This document shows, one piece after another, positions 20,946-30,440 of a DNA stretch of 64,000 nt (position 1 is its first letter; each line of letters opens with the position of its first letter). The notes below the pieces were generated by a model. The model was not told the DNA's origin. It worked only from the letters and a program-made list of their open reading frames with translations, and made no database searches. Both the position numbers and the translations under genes were made by a program. The DNA comes from Sabethes cyaneus (lineage: Eukaryota > Arthropoda > Insecta > Diptera > Culicidae), in NCBI RefSeq assembly GCF_943734655.1, contig NC_071354.1, positions 163,991,142 to 164,055,141 on the forward strand, given 5' to 3'.

Positions 20946-21394
20946 GTTTCAATAGCTCCTATTTGTACAAAAAAGCTTTTGGTGGGCATTCATATTAGAG
21001 ATTAAAAATGTTCCAATTAAAGAAATTACTACTACTGTTTTACCTGACTCACTGCGAATATGCGTATTATTGAAATAAAACGTAACCATGCGTTTTATTC
21101 GTTTATAACGCATATTCAGTTAATATCGATAACAAACGATTTTTTATAAGTTGTGCTTTTGTTATTGCATTTAATTTGTAAAAAGTTGCATAAATAACAA
21201 TTCAGTTTCACAATACAATTATTGCGTACTACTGGCACATGAAATATAATGTTTAAGTACGTTATTTTTAGTGATCAAAAATAACGATTTTTTCGATACA
21301 AGGGCGATATTTTTCGAAACCTTTCGAACCAACACGATCCCGCGAATACAACGCATTTCGCAGTGAGTCAGGTAACACAGTAGCGGGGGTTTAT
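20946..21394. other. AT-rich intergenic DNA
   Basis: No gene was found. ACTCACTGCGAATATGCGTA (about 21048-21067) and a roughly inverted CGCATTTCGCAGTGAGTCAGGTAA (21351-21374) suggest the ends of another inverted-repeat element of about 330 bp: TTACCTGACTCACTGCGAA on the left against its reverse on the right. Confidence 0.5.
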
Positions 21395-21959
21395 GGTACA
21401 GTTAGAGAGCCTTAGAGAGTCGCCATCTGAAACAAATAATCTAGCAACAATGCAGCTGCGTATGTCAGTGTTGCCGCACGCACAGATTATTCTGTGATCA
21501 ACAATCATTTGGAATAAATAACTTTTATAAAATCTGGATATGTAATTCCTTTTTATGATAATTTTACCACAGTTAATGGTCGTACCGTAAATAGTTATGC
21601 TGCTGTTGTCTGTTATCGCTAATTCTTTTGAGAACCAGCGATTTAAATTGAAGATTTCGAGTTTCTCGATGCTATATATAATAATAACATACTCAAGAAA
21701 TCTTTCTCTGAGGCTTTTATTTTGAATAATTCATATAAAGATGCTAAAAAGTTAGAAAAATCTGCTTAAAAATTATTCTTGATTTGAGAAAGCGTCTCTC
21801 TATCTATAACAGGCTCTCTAGTCGTTACTCTTTTTAAGGCTCTCTAATCGGTGTTTTGACAAGTCTCATGTTCGATTGGACTTACTTTTGACAACTGATT
21901 CTGTTCGATTGGAATTTTCGGTTTAAGATGGCGACTCTCTAAGGCTCTCTAGGTACAGT
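21395..21959. mobile_element. hAT-like MITE, TAGAGAGCC family
   Basis: Element 21403-21951 (549 bp). The ends read TAGAGAGCCTTAGAGAGTCG and its exact reverse complement. The 8-bp sequence GGTACAGT lies immediately outside both ends (21395-21402 and 21952-21959), a classic hAT-type target duplication. Inside near 21470 is a short piece resembling the MITE at 309-602. It has no transposase. A second element starts directly after the right-hand GGTACAGT. Confidence 0.85.
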
Positions 21960-21985
21960 TAGTGATGTCCGAAATTTTCAATTGA

Positions 21986-22126
21986 AGATAGAATTAACAA
22001 AAGGGCGAATGTCGCAAGCGTAAACAAACCGAGTGAGGGTTGATTTTCCTATGCTGGTCCAGCAAAAAATAACTCTCACTCGTTTTGTTTACATTTGCGA
22101 CTTTCGCCCTTTTGTTAATTCTATCT
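21986..22126. mobile_element. Foldback MITE, family shared with 63404-63497
   Basis: The arms AGATAGAATTAACAAAAGGG (left) and its reverse complement (ending 22126) extend about 55 bases with a few mismatches. The loop contains CCTATGCTGGTCCAGCA. The same loop and inner arm (AAACAAACCGAGTG) are found again at 63404-63497, so these are two copies of one family. Confidence 0.75.
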
Positions 22127-22161
22127 AGAATTATTCGATTACCGATTAATCGGCGAGCGTT

Positions 22162-22553
22162 GTCTGCACTAGAGTGACTATATACAGAGTGGCGACAATG
22201 TCAAAATTGGAATGATAATTATCTGTCAGTGTCATTCCAATCGAGCAGACTAGAGTGACTATATACAGAGTGGCGACAAGTCATCCCAAATGTATGCAAT
22301 GCGGTCAATCCAAGGTTTTTCTTTCTCTTTCCTGCATACGCGTTGGATACGTCGTCTGCTCGATTGGAATGACACTGACAGATAATTATCATTCCAATTT
22401 TGACATTGTCGCCACTCTGTATATAGTCACTCTAGAGCAGACAACCTATCCAACGCGTATGCAGGAAAGAGAAAGAAAAACCTAGGATAAACCGCATTGC
22501 ATACATTTGGGATGACTTGGCGCCACTCTGTATATAGTCACTCTAGTCTGCAC
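22162..22553. mobile_element. 183-bp hAT-like MITE carrying a second copy of itself
   Basis: Outer copy 22170-22545 has ends TAGAGTGACTATATACAGAG and the reverse, flanked by the 8-bp duplication GTCTGCAC (22162-22169, 22546-22553). An inner copy of the same family in opposite orientation (22251-22434) is flanked by its own duplication GAGCAGAC (22243-22250, 22435-22442), which is part of the outer element's sequence. A solo copy at 24270-24452 shows the uninterrupted 183-bp form. Confidence 0.92.
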
Positions 22554-22575
22554 TAATCGATTAATTCAACTATTC

Positions 22576-22880
22576 GTATACACGGAGAATAAAAATGTAG
22601 TTTCAACCATATTTATGATTGTTTTACGCACAAACAAAAATTTCGTTTTGTTTCAAACTGAAATGTATGATTGAAATGAAATTATTTATTGTTACATCAA
22701 TGTCAACTTCAAATTTGAAAATACTTTACTTTTAATTCAAAACTGTTATTTACTTGATTCAAACAGAATATCGTTTGGAAACAAAAATATTTTCAGGTTG
22801 TTATAAAAATATTTTATTGAGGCTTAAAACAACAATCATTTTGTTTGAAACAAACTGGAGCTTTTTCGCTCCGTGTATAC
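22576..22880. mobile_element. Inverted-repeat element with GTATACACGGAG ends
   Basis: About 305 bp, AT-rich. GTATACACGGAG stands at the left and its reverse complement at the right, with related internal pieces (GTTTCAAAC-type words near both ends). GTATAC could be part of the target duplication. It is inside the larger 21960-23317 element. Confidence 0.55.
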
Positions 22881-22986
22881 TAGCGTTATTCGATTAGAAA
22901 TATTCGAATACTTTTTTCATTAATTCGATTAATCGAACGATTAGCGGCCAATATTCGGGGATTATTCGCATTCATATTATTGTCAA

Positions 22987-23185
22987 TTGCAAGGAAAATT
23001 GCACCATCCAAAGTGCGATATCGCTCATAAAAGTGCTATTATGCATTAAATCGTTTCGGTCTCTACGGCGCACTTATTGCTTGAAATATAACGAAAAAGT
23101 GCGCCGAAGATACCGAAACGATTTAATGCAAAATAGCACTTTTATGAGCGATATCGCACTTTGGATGGTACAATTTTCCTTGCAA
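22987..23185. mobile_element. Hairpin MITE with about 88-bp arms
   Basis: The left arm starts TTGCAAGGAAAATTGCACCA and the right arm ends with its near-perfect reverse complement. The arms are about 88 bases with few mismatches, and the loop is about 21 bases. It overlaps a spurious 79-codon frame at 23033-23272. Confidence 0.8.
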
Positions 23186-23325
23186 TCAGCAATATTTCCT
23201 TTGAACTATTCGATTAATTCAACTACTCGTGCTAGCAGTATTCGATTAAAAATTATTCGAATATTTTTATAGTTATTCGATTAGTTGAATTAATCGAACG
23301 ATTAACGGACATCACTAGGTACAGT

Positions 23326-23813
23326 CTTGTTTAGATCTAAGCTTGAATGGTTTCAGAAATATTCTAGATTTAGACGGAAACAAGAGAATTTGTTTACTCT
23401 CAGTAACATTAATGTAATAATCAGCAAAATACTTATAAATTCTCAATTTAAGGGGACATAGTACTTTTTCAATTACCAAAAATTGAAAATTGCTTCTTTT
23501 TCTTGTTTTTGCCCCCCCTAGGAGACATTAAGCCCCCCTAGAAAAATTAAGCTGGATTTTTAAATTTAAGAAAAAACTATAGTTAGATAACTTTAGGAGG
23601 AGAGGAGAGAGGAAGAGATTTCCATATGAAAACAAAATTGTTCATAATTGTATAAAGTACAATGTTTAGGATGCAAAAAACCCAAATCGAATTGTCTTAC
23701 GCATTATCGAGAAAAAAATATTTGAAATGAGGCAAAAAATATGGTGTAAAAAATACTAAGAGCTTTCTGACAGCTCAAGCACCCACACTAGCGAACACGA
23801 AATACGCGTGATG
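23326..23813. other. Unassigned repeat-like DNA
   Basis: Contains purine-rich and CCCCCCTAG stretches and no gene. Nothing with clear termini was identified. Confidence 0.35.
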
Positions 23814-23980
23814 TATTGGCCTTGCCAGCGTTGCTGATATTGTTCAGGGTTTTGCGTGAGAAAAAAAGAAAGGGAAGTATTTTTGCTTTTGTCAACACTC
23901 ACGCGTTGACAGTTCGGCACGAGATTTCTTGTAAGTGTGAGCAGCCTACGAAATCTCTTTCAACGCTGGCAAGGCCAATA
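23814..23980. mobile_element. MITE with TATTGGCCTTGCCAGCGTTG ends
   Basis: Perfect 20-bp terminal inverted repeats: left 23814-23833, right 23961-23980. The internal stretch around 23900-23940 resembles 14235-14300. No clear target duplication. Confidence 0.65.
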
Positions 23981-23983
23981 TAG

Positions 23984-24106
23984 GGTAACCAACGTATTTT
24001 GGACCCCCTTAGCAGCTGTACATAATTTGGACATTTACAGCAAAATCAAATGCAAGTGTCCAAATTTTGTATAGCTGCTGATGGGGTCCAAAATAAGTTG
24101 GTTACC
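23984..24106. mobile_element. Foldback MITE next to the previous element
   Basis: The arms begin GGTAACCAAC (left) and end GTTGGTTACC (right). They pair over about 50 bases with several mismatches (ATTTTGGACCCC against GGGGTCCAAAAT) around a 22-base loop. Confidence 0.75.
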
Positions 24107-24261
24107 ATACATGCTATTTGCCTCATTTTGGGGAAGAGCTGATGCTTGTTTGCCTCATTTTCAAGCACCAACAGACACCTTTTTAAACCTCATTGACTAT
24201 ACACACTAAATATCCAGCTTTTTACGCGCTATAATGATGGCCGCTATATATTGTGTTCGTA

Positions 24262-24460
24262 ATATGGAATAGAGTGACTATATACAGAGTGGCGACAATG
24301 TCAAAATTGGAATGATAATTATCTGTCAGTGTCATTCCAATCGAGCAGACGACCTATCCAACGCGTATGCAGGAAAGAAAAGAAAAACCTTGGAAAAGCC
24401 GCATTGCATACATTTGGGATGACTTGTCGCCACTCTGTATATAGTCACTCTAATATGGAA
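24262..24460. mobile_element. 183-bp hAT-like MITE, solo copy with 8-bp TSD
   Basis: Element 24270-24452, ends TAGAGTGACTATATACAGAG and reverse complement, flanked by ATATGGAA on both sides (24262-24269, 24453-24460). Almost identical to the nested pair at 22170-22545. Non-coding. Confidence 0.93.
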
Positions 24461-24950
24461 CAATCTTTTGGACAACTCTGCCAAAGCTGCCAGATTTTTT
24501 AAAAAATTACTTGTTTCCATGTAACGCATGTAACGCTCTATTAAAGTTTTCCGTGGTGTGACGCAACACGCAAGTGACGGTAAGCGTAAGCAATAAACGT
24601 TTCTTTACGTATTGAGATTTTTCGTAAATTTGTATTTCTATGTATAGTTTGAAAAATCTGCAGAGCGGCTAATCAATTCTCTTTAAGGTTACTATTATAT
24701 ACCAAGATCTGGATTGCTCTGAAAAATTTTTATAAATACAAACCGCCAGACATAAACGATAAGTTGAGCAAATTGATGATTCTGTACATTTGGCAGCTCT
24801 GATGGCAACCCAAGCCAAAGATGCCGAAGTTTTCACCTTCATCTTCACTCGAATGTAACATTGTCTCAATTTTGTTTATGTATTTTTTGAGTTTTTGATA
24901 ACTCGCAGCTGCAATTTTAAATAATTAAACAAAAACTGTGAAGGATAAGG
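24461..24950 (+). promoter_or_regulatory. Upstream and 5'UTR region of SA
   Basis: No coding potential. The end, just before GTAAGT at 24951, is probably the non-coding first exon of SA, because an acceptor (TTTAG, ending 25066) lies a few bases before the SA start codon. No core promoter motif was confidently seen. Confidence 0.45.
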
Positions 24951-25073
24951 GTAAGTAGCTATCAAAGATTTATGGTACACTTGAGATCAACATTTGAAAA
25001 AGAAACTAAGTCTTCCTTTTATTAAGTTTGTTTACGTGCTGTTATTAATTCCTGTTATTAATTTAGAAAAACA

Positions 25074-28000
25074 ATGCATCGTCGTGGAGGAAAAAGAATT
25101 CGTATGGATGAACCTCCGCCAGATTTTGATGAACCGCAGGAGCCACCATATCAGAGGTAGAATTTCTATTTTCTAGAAAAATCAATGAACTAACCAATTG
25201 CATTTCCTTTAGCGAACCACATAACGAAAGTTGGTCGTCTGGTGGTGCTGGAGAAGGTCCTTCCGAAGAGACTCATCCAGAAGAAGAGCCCACCGGCCGT
25301 GGAGGAGGTCGTGGTGGACGAATGACTCGTCTTAGGGCTCGTGGTGGAGTGCCACTGAAGGCCCCGATCATCGACGAGGATGATGATGATATTTTCTTTG
25401 GATCTCGGTTCGAGCAACAGAAAAAACGTAAAGCTCCTCGAAAGCCCCGCGGTGAGGGAGTTCCGAAAGAACCACGCGAGAAAAAGGAACGAATCTATCA
25501 TCACGATCATGAGGAGAGAGTAGTGGTCACGGATCGGGAAAGTACTACCGATGAAAGCAGCTTGTATTTTATATTGCGACACTCGAAATCGGCTATCACT
25601 GGAATCGTTGACGATTGGATCGAGAGCTACAAGTTGGATAAAGATTCCGCTCTGATTGCTCTTATGAATTTCTTTGTTCACGCTAGTGGTTGTAAAGGGA
25701 AAATTACACCAGAAATGCAACAAACCATGGAACATACAGCCATCATTCGTAAAATGACGGAAGAGTTTGATGAAGATAGCCACGAATATCCACTTATCAT
25801 GCCCGGTCAACAATGGAAGAAATTCAAAATGAATTTTTGTGACTTTGTTCAAACTTTAGTTAAGCAATGCCAGTATTCTATCATTTACGATCAGTTTCTA
25901 ATGGACAATGTAATCTCTCTTCTTACCGGATTGTCCGATTCTCAAGTACGCGCGTTTCGTCATACAGCAACGCTGGCGGCGATGAAATTAATGACTGCGT
26001 TGGTTGATGTGGCATTATTGGTATCAGTCAATTTCGACAATGCCGCGCGGCAGTACGACGCGGAAAGATTGAAGCCCAGAGATAAACGGGCTCCGGATCG
26101 TCTAGAATCACTGATGTCCAAACGGACGGAGCTGGAGGAAAACATGGACGAAATTAAAAACATGCTGACATACATGTTCAAATCAGTTTTTGTTCATCGC
26201 TATCGAGATACTTTGCCGGAAATAAGAGCCATTTGTATGTCGGAGATTGGTATTTGGATGCAAAAGTTTTCGCAGAACTTTTTGGATGATTCCTATTTGA
26301 AGTATATCGGCTGGACATTGCACGACAAGGTTGGTGAGGTTCGTCTACGCTGTCTGCAAGCGCTCTTGCCGTTGTACGAAAATGAAGAGCTTAAAGGAAA
26401 ACTGGAACTGTTTACTTCAAAATTCAAAGACCGAATAGTGGCGATGACATTGGACAAAGAATTCGAAGCTGCGGTTCACGCTGTAAAACTTGTCATTAAT
26501 ATTTTGAAGTAAGTATTACATTCCATAAATTTTATTTTCATAGATGAAGATACTAACAATATATATATATATATATATATTATTTGTTCCGATAGAAGCC
26601 ATCAGGACATTCTAACCGATAAGGACTGTGAAATAGTGTACGAGTTAGTATATTCGTCCCACCGCGGTGTTGCTCAGGCTGCAGCCGAGTTTCTGAACGT
26701 TCGTCTGTTCTGCCTGGATGCCGACGCACAGGTTACGTACACTAAACGCGGCAAAAAGCGTTTACCAAATACACCACTGTTACGCGATTTAGTTCAGTTC
26801 TTCATTGAATCGGAGCTTCACGAGCATGGAGCTTATTTAGTCGATTCTTTTATTGATAGTAATCCGATGGTTAAGGACTGGGAATGTATGACTGATCTGT
26901 TACTAGAGGAGCCAGGCCAGATGGAAGAAACGTTGGATAATAAGCAGGAATCAACATTGATCGAAATTATGGTGAGCGCGGTGAGACAAGCAGCGACCGG
27001 AGAGCCTCCGGTAGGACGTGGTAGCAGTCGTAAAATGACACTGAGCGCTAAAGAAATTAAACAGGTGCAGGATGATAAGCAAAAGCTGACGGAACATTTC
27101 ATTCATACGCTTCCACTGTTGTTAAACAAATACAGTGCGGACAGTGAAAAATTAACGAACTTGTTAGCGATTCCTCAGTATTTCGACCTGGAATTGTACA
27201 CAACTACTAGACAGGAAGCCAATCTGCAAACGTTACTGGACAAAATGACCCATATAATGTCGATTCACGTGGATCGTGATGTGCTGGACACGTGCTCGAA
27301 AACATTTGAGTTTCTCTGTACCGAGGGAAGCGCCATCTACACACGATGTGATGTCGCTCGATCAAATGTTATTGATGAATGTGTTAACCGATACAAGGAA
27401 GCCATCGATGACTATCGTAATTTAATAGCCGGCGAGGAAACTCCAAATGAGGACGAAATTTACAACGTTAACATCAGTCTGAAGAAGGTCGCCATTTTGT
27501 ACTCTTGTCACAACTTAAATCCGTGGAATTTATTCGATTCACTCTATCAAGATATTGAAGAAAGCCTTTCGGAAAATGCCGGCGACAACGGAATTCCTCA
27601 CGAGGCTCTGGTTTATTGCATTGAAGCGTGCTTTTTCTCGATCAAATGGGGGTTGTACTATTTGGAAAATACGATGGACAGATCGGCAGCTAAAGAGGTT
27701 GATGAATTGCGCGAAAATTTGAAAAAGTACATGGATGCTTGCAATAATCTGATGACTTACGAGGTGGCCTCAATTGTCGAGGCTGCGTATATGTCGATTT
27801 GTGACTTACTCGTAGTGTTTAGTGATCAACTGGTCAGTCATCCAAATGAACCAATACGCCAACTGGTGTACATTCCCAGTCCCGAACAGCAGGCACTGTT
27901 GAATGATTTCGTGCAGACCAACGTATTTTCACCGGAACAAGAAGAAGGACATGACGAAACCAGAATTGAAGAACTGCATAAAAGGCGAAACTTTTTGGCT

Positions 28001-28806
28001 GCTTATTGTAAGTTGATCGTATATAATGTACTACCGATGAAGTCGGCATCGGAAATTTTCAAGCACTATTTGAGGGTAAATTCCAGCTCAGTTTTTTCGG
28101 TTAGAAATCGATTGTAACGGTTTTCTTTATTATTCTAGTGTTATAATGAATATGGTGACATAATTAAAACTACGCTCGGGAAGACTAGAGAAATTAACAA
28201 GGTCAACTGTGCACTAACCATGTGCTTGAGTTTAATCAACATCTTTAAAGATATTCAGGATGCTTCACCTGGTGGGCGTGTCTCGAGAAATTCTCAGGAA
28301 TTTCAGGATCTCAAGGAATTAGCCAAACGGTTTGCCCTTTCCTTCGGGTTGGATGCTGTAAAGAATCGTGAAGCGATCACAGTCTTTCATCGAGCTGGAA
28401 TTTTATTCGCCGTTACGATTCCAAATGAAGCATATGAAGATCCGTCGGCACCGCCTCCCTGTATCGCGTTTCTCGAGGTACTGGCCGAATTGACAAACAA
28501 GTTAATCAAACAGGATAAGAAGCTTATGTGAGTTAAATATTTCATTTAATTATAGTCAGTTTTAACTACAAGTTCAATATTTTTTTTAGTCTCAGCTTCA
28601 TGGAACGTCGATTAAATGCCGGAATTCCTTCGAGCCGCTCAGAGGATTGGCAACCCTTAATGACGTACAAAAACTCACTACTGCACGGCGAAACCGACCA
28701 GCTGCCGGTAACATCGAAACGCGCATACTCTCGTAGAAAGAAGGATTATGATCACGACGACGATGAAGAGCACGACGATGAGGATGATCAGGATTATGTT
28801 GCGTAA
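25074..28806 (+). CDS. SA: Cohesin subunit stromalin SA/STAG (5 coding exons)
   Basis: Complete gene for the stromalin subunit that binds the Rad21 kleisin and supports cohesin loading and sister-chromatid cohesion in the nucleus. Exons: 25074-25156, 25213-26508, 26596-28075, 28139-28527 and 28590-28806. All introns are GT-AG and every junction keeps phase, giving 1154 residues, close to the usual insect STAG length. The N-terminus (MHRRGGKRIRMDEPPP, then Gly/Arg- and Glu-rich) is low complexity, as in the family. The STAG domain follows from about residue 140, and the stromalin conservative domain is at roughly 350-440 (VHRYRDTLPEIRAICMSEIG, YLKYIGWTLHDKVGEVRLRC). HEAT-type helices continue to about 1075 and the tail is acidic (DDDEEHDDEDD). 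The ATG at 25074 lies just after a probable 5'UTR intron (24951-25066). An (AT)n run sits in intron 2. Confidence 0.96.
26556..26582. repeat. (AT)n microsatellite in SA intron 2
   Basis: Alternating AT run in the intron between 26509 and 26595, shortly before the acceptor. Confidence 0.85.
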
Positions 28807-29379
28807 GCATGGTCGGGAGAAATGGTATTTCTTTTTTACTATATAACATTCTCATAAATATAATTAAGAAATAATTATAATTATTATTTAAACATTTTAG
28901 TTAATAGAGCTTCTCGGTAAAAATCGTGGACGTCAGGAATCAGACGCCATAAATAAAAACGCACTTTATGCTTCTGACGTTTTCTGTGTCTGAACTAATG
29001 CAATCAATATACTCGTAGAGAGTATATACCTAGGTGTTTGAAAAGTTGATTGTTGACAAAAAGTTGACGTAAGTCACTTTTTTATCAAGAAAATAAAAGC
29101 ATTTCGATCACCACCAGAGAGGTGTAAGCGGTAATCCAATTCTAAATTTACATATACGATGCAATAAACTTTCCGAAACTATCAATAGCCAGGTTATTGG
29201 CAAATGCAAATGTGTGAGGAATGACGGAATTGGAAAAACGTAACAAAACTTGATGTTGGACTACAGAATTTCATCTCTCACATTAAGCATTTACCTTTCC
29301 CGAAAAACAAAAATTAAAAATCGACAAATGAAAGTATAATCGAGGCTAGATTTAGAACACGACTTAGTACCCTTACTGC
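28807..29379. other. 3' flank of SA
   Basis: 3'UTR and intergenic DNA. AATAAA occurs near 28951 within CATAAATAAAAACGC and is a possible poly(A) signal. A small inverted pair, GACGTCAGGAATCAGACG against CTTCTGACG, lies at 28930-28981. No gene. Confidence 0.4.
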
Positions 29380-30440
29380 AATTCAGTGCTATGCGCTAAT
29401 AGATACTGCGGACCTGTAGGAGTAAGAGAGTTTCTAGGCACAAATCTTCCACATGATTGTGAGGAACGTGCTGCTCGAGCCAAAGATGCTGATACCTGAA
29501 GAGAGTTTCTACAGCCAGCTGAATAGTATCGTTGAGAAGATACCGAAGGGAGACAACGAACGTGTCATGGGATGCCATGGCCCAGACGAGATGAGAGAAA
29601 TTGAAGAGCTATTTACATAGGTTTGTGGTAATAAAAACATGGTCATTAGTAGATCGGTCTTTCCGCATAGATCAGCACATAAGGTCACGTGGATTTTCCG
29701 CGACGGCCAAACAGAAGACCACATCTGCATCAGCTGACAGTGGAGAAGAAGGCTTCTAGATTTACGCAACGAGCACAGCACCGATATTGCATCTGACCAT
29801 CACCTTGTTATCGCTGAAACACGCTTGCACGTCGCACGTGTCCAGCGATGGGAGGATAGAGTTGAGTGTTTACGATTTCTTCCAATTGGAGAATTCCGAG
29901 GTGAAAAGGGCCTTTGTCGATCAACTTGAATTCCGAACCTCGGAGCTGCCAGCTAATGGACCGGCATCAAAAATGCCTTCATCACGACCAGTGATAAAGC
30001 CTTTGACAAAGTTCCCAGCGGACGAAGGGAATGGATTTCGGATAAAACTTGGTAGACAATCGACGAGCGTAGAGAGGCGAAAGTAGGCATTGAAGGAGCG
30101 CAAACCAGAGCGGTCAAGAAAGCTGCCCGTCAATGATACGCCTCCCTAGAGTCTAGAGTAACTCCCTACGCGAAGAATGAGAAACCGTCGCCACCAATGG
30201 TGATAACCGTTTATTGTACTATATTTTCTGCCGCTTTTGTGGTGTCAGTATGAGTACTAATACGCCGCTAAAGGATAAAGCTGATCAATAACTGACTGAC
30301 CGTACAGAACAATTTAAGCGATGAACTGAACATTTTGAACAACTCCTTCGTGTTTCAAATGTCAAAGATCAACAAAACCAGCAGCGCATGACGCATAGTT
30401 CATCGCATTAATCGTGTCAACTTAGACGCGCCATCACTGG
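29380..30440 (+). mobile_element. Decayed RTE LINE fragment (same family as 47924-51129)
   Basis: Runs parallel to about 48490-49590 of the full-length copy: CAATTCAGTGCTATGCGC, GAGAAGATACCGAAGGG, CACGTGGATTTTCCGCGACG, GACCATCACCTTGTTATCGC, GACTGACCGTACAGAACA and TTCATCGCATTAATCG. It covers the endonuclease end and the linker. Deletions and stops throughout make it a dead, 5'- and 3'-truncated copy. Confidence 0.8.

Larger units (their letters stand above)
21952..23325. mobile_element. hAT-like element TAGTGATGTCCG, loaded with nested MITEs
   Basis: Element 21960-23317 with termini TAGTGATGTCCG and CGGACATCACTA, flanked by GGTACAGT (21952-21959 and 23318-23325). Its own DNA is built of variants of ATTCGATTAATCG, visible near 22135-22160, 22555-22575, 22890-22980 and 23210-23310. 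Between those pieces lie at least four foreign elements: a foldback (21986-22126), a MITE within a MITE (22170-22545), an ACGGAG-ended element (22576-22880) and a long hairpin (22987-23185). Confidence 0.8.

Noticed and set aside
25190..25852. 220-codon minus-strand frame
   Set aside because: It is a shadow of SA exon 2, which is in phase with four other exons and has clear STAG domains.
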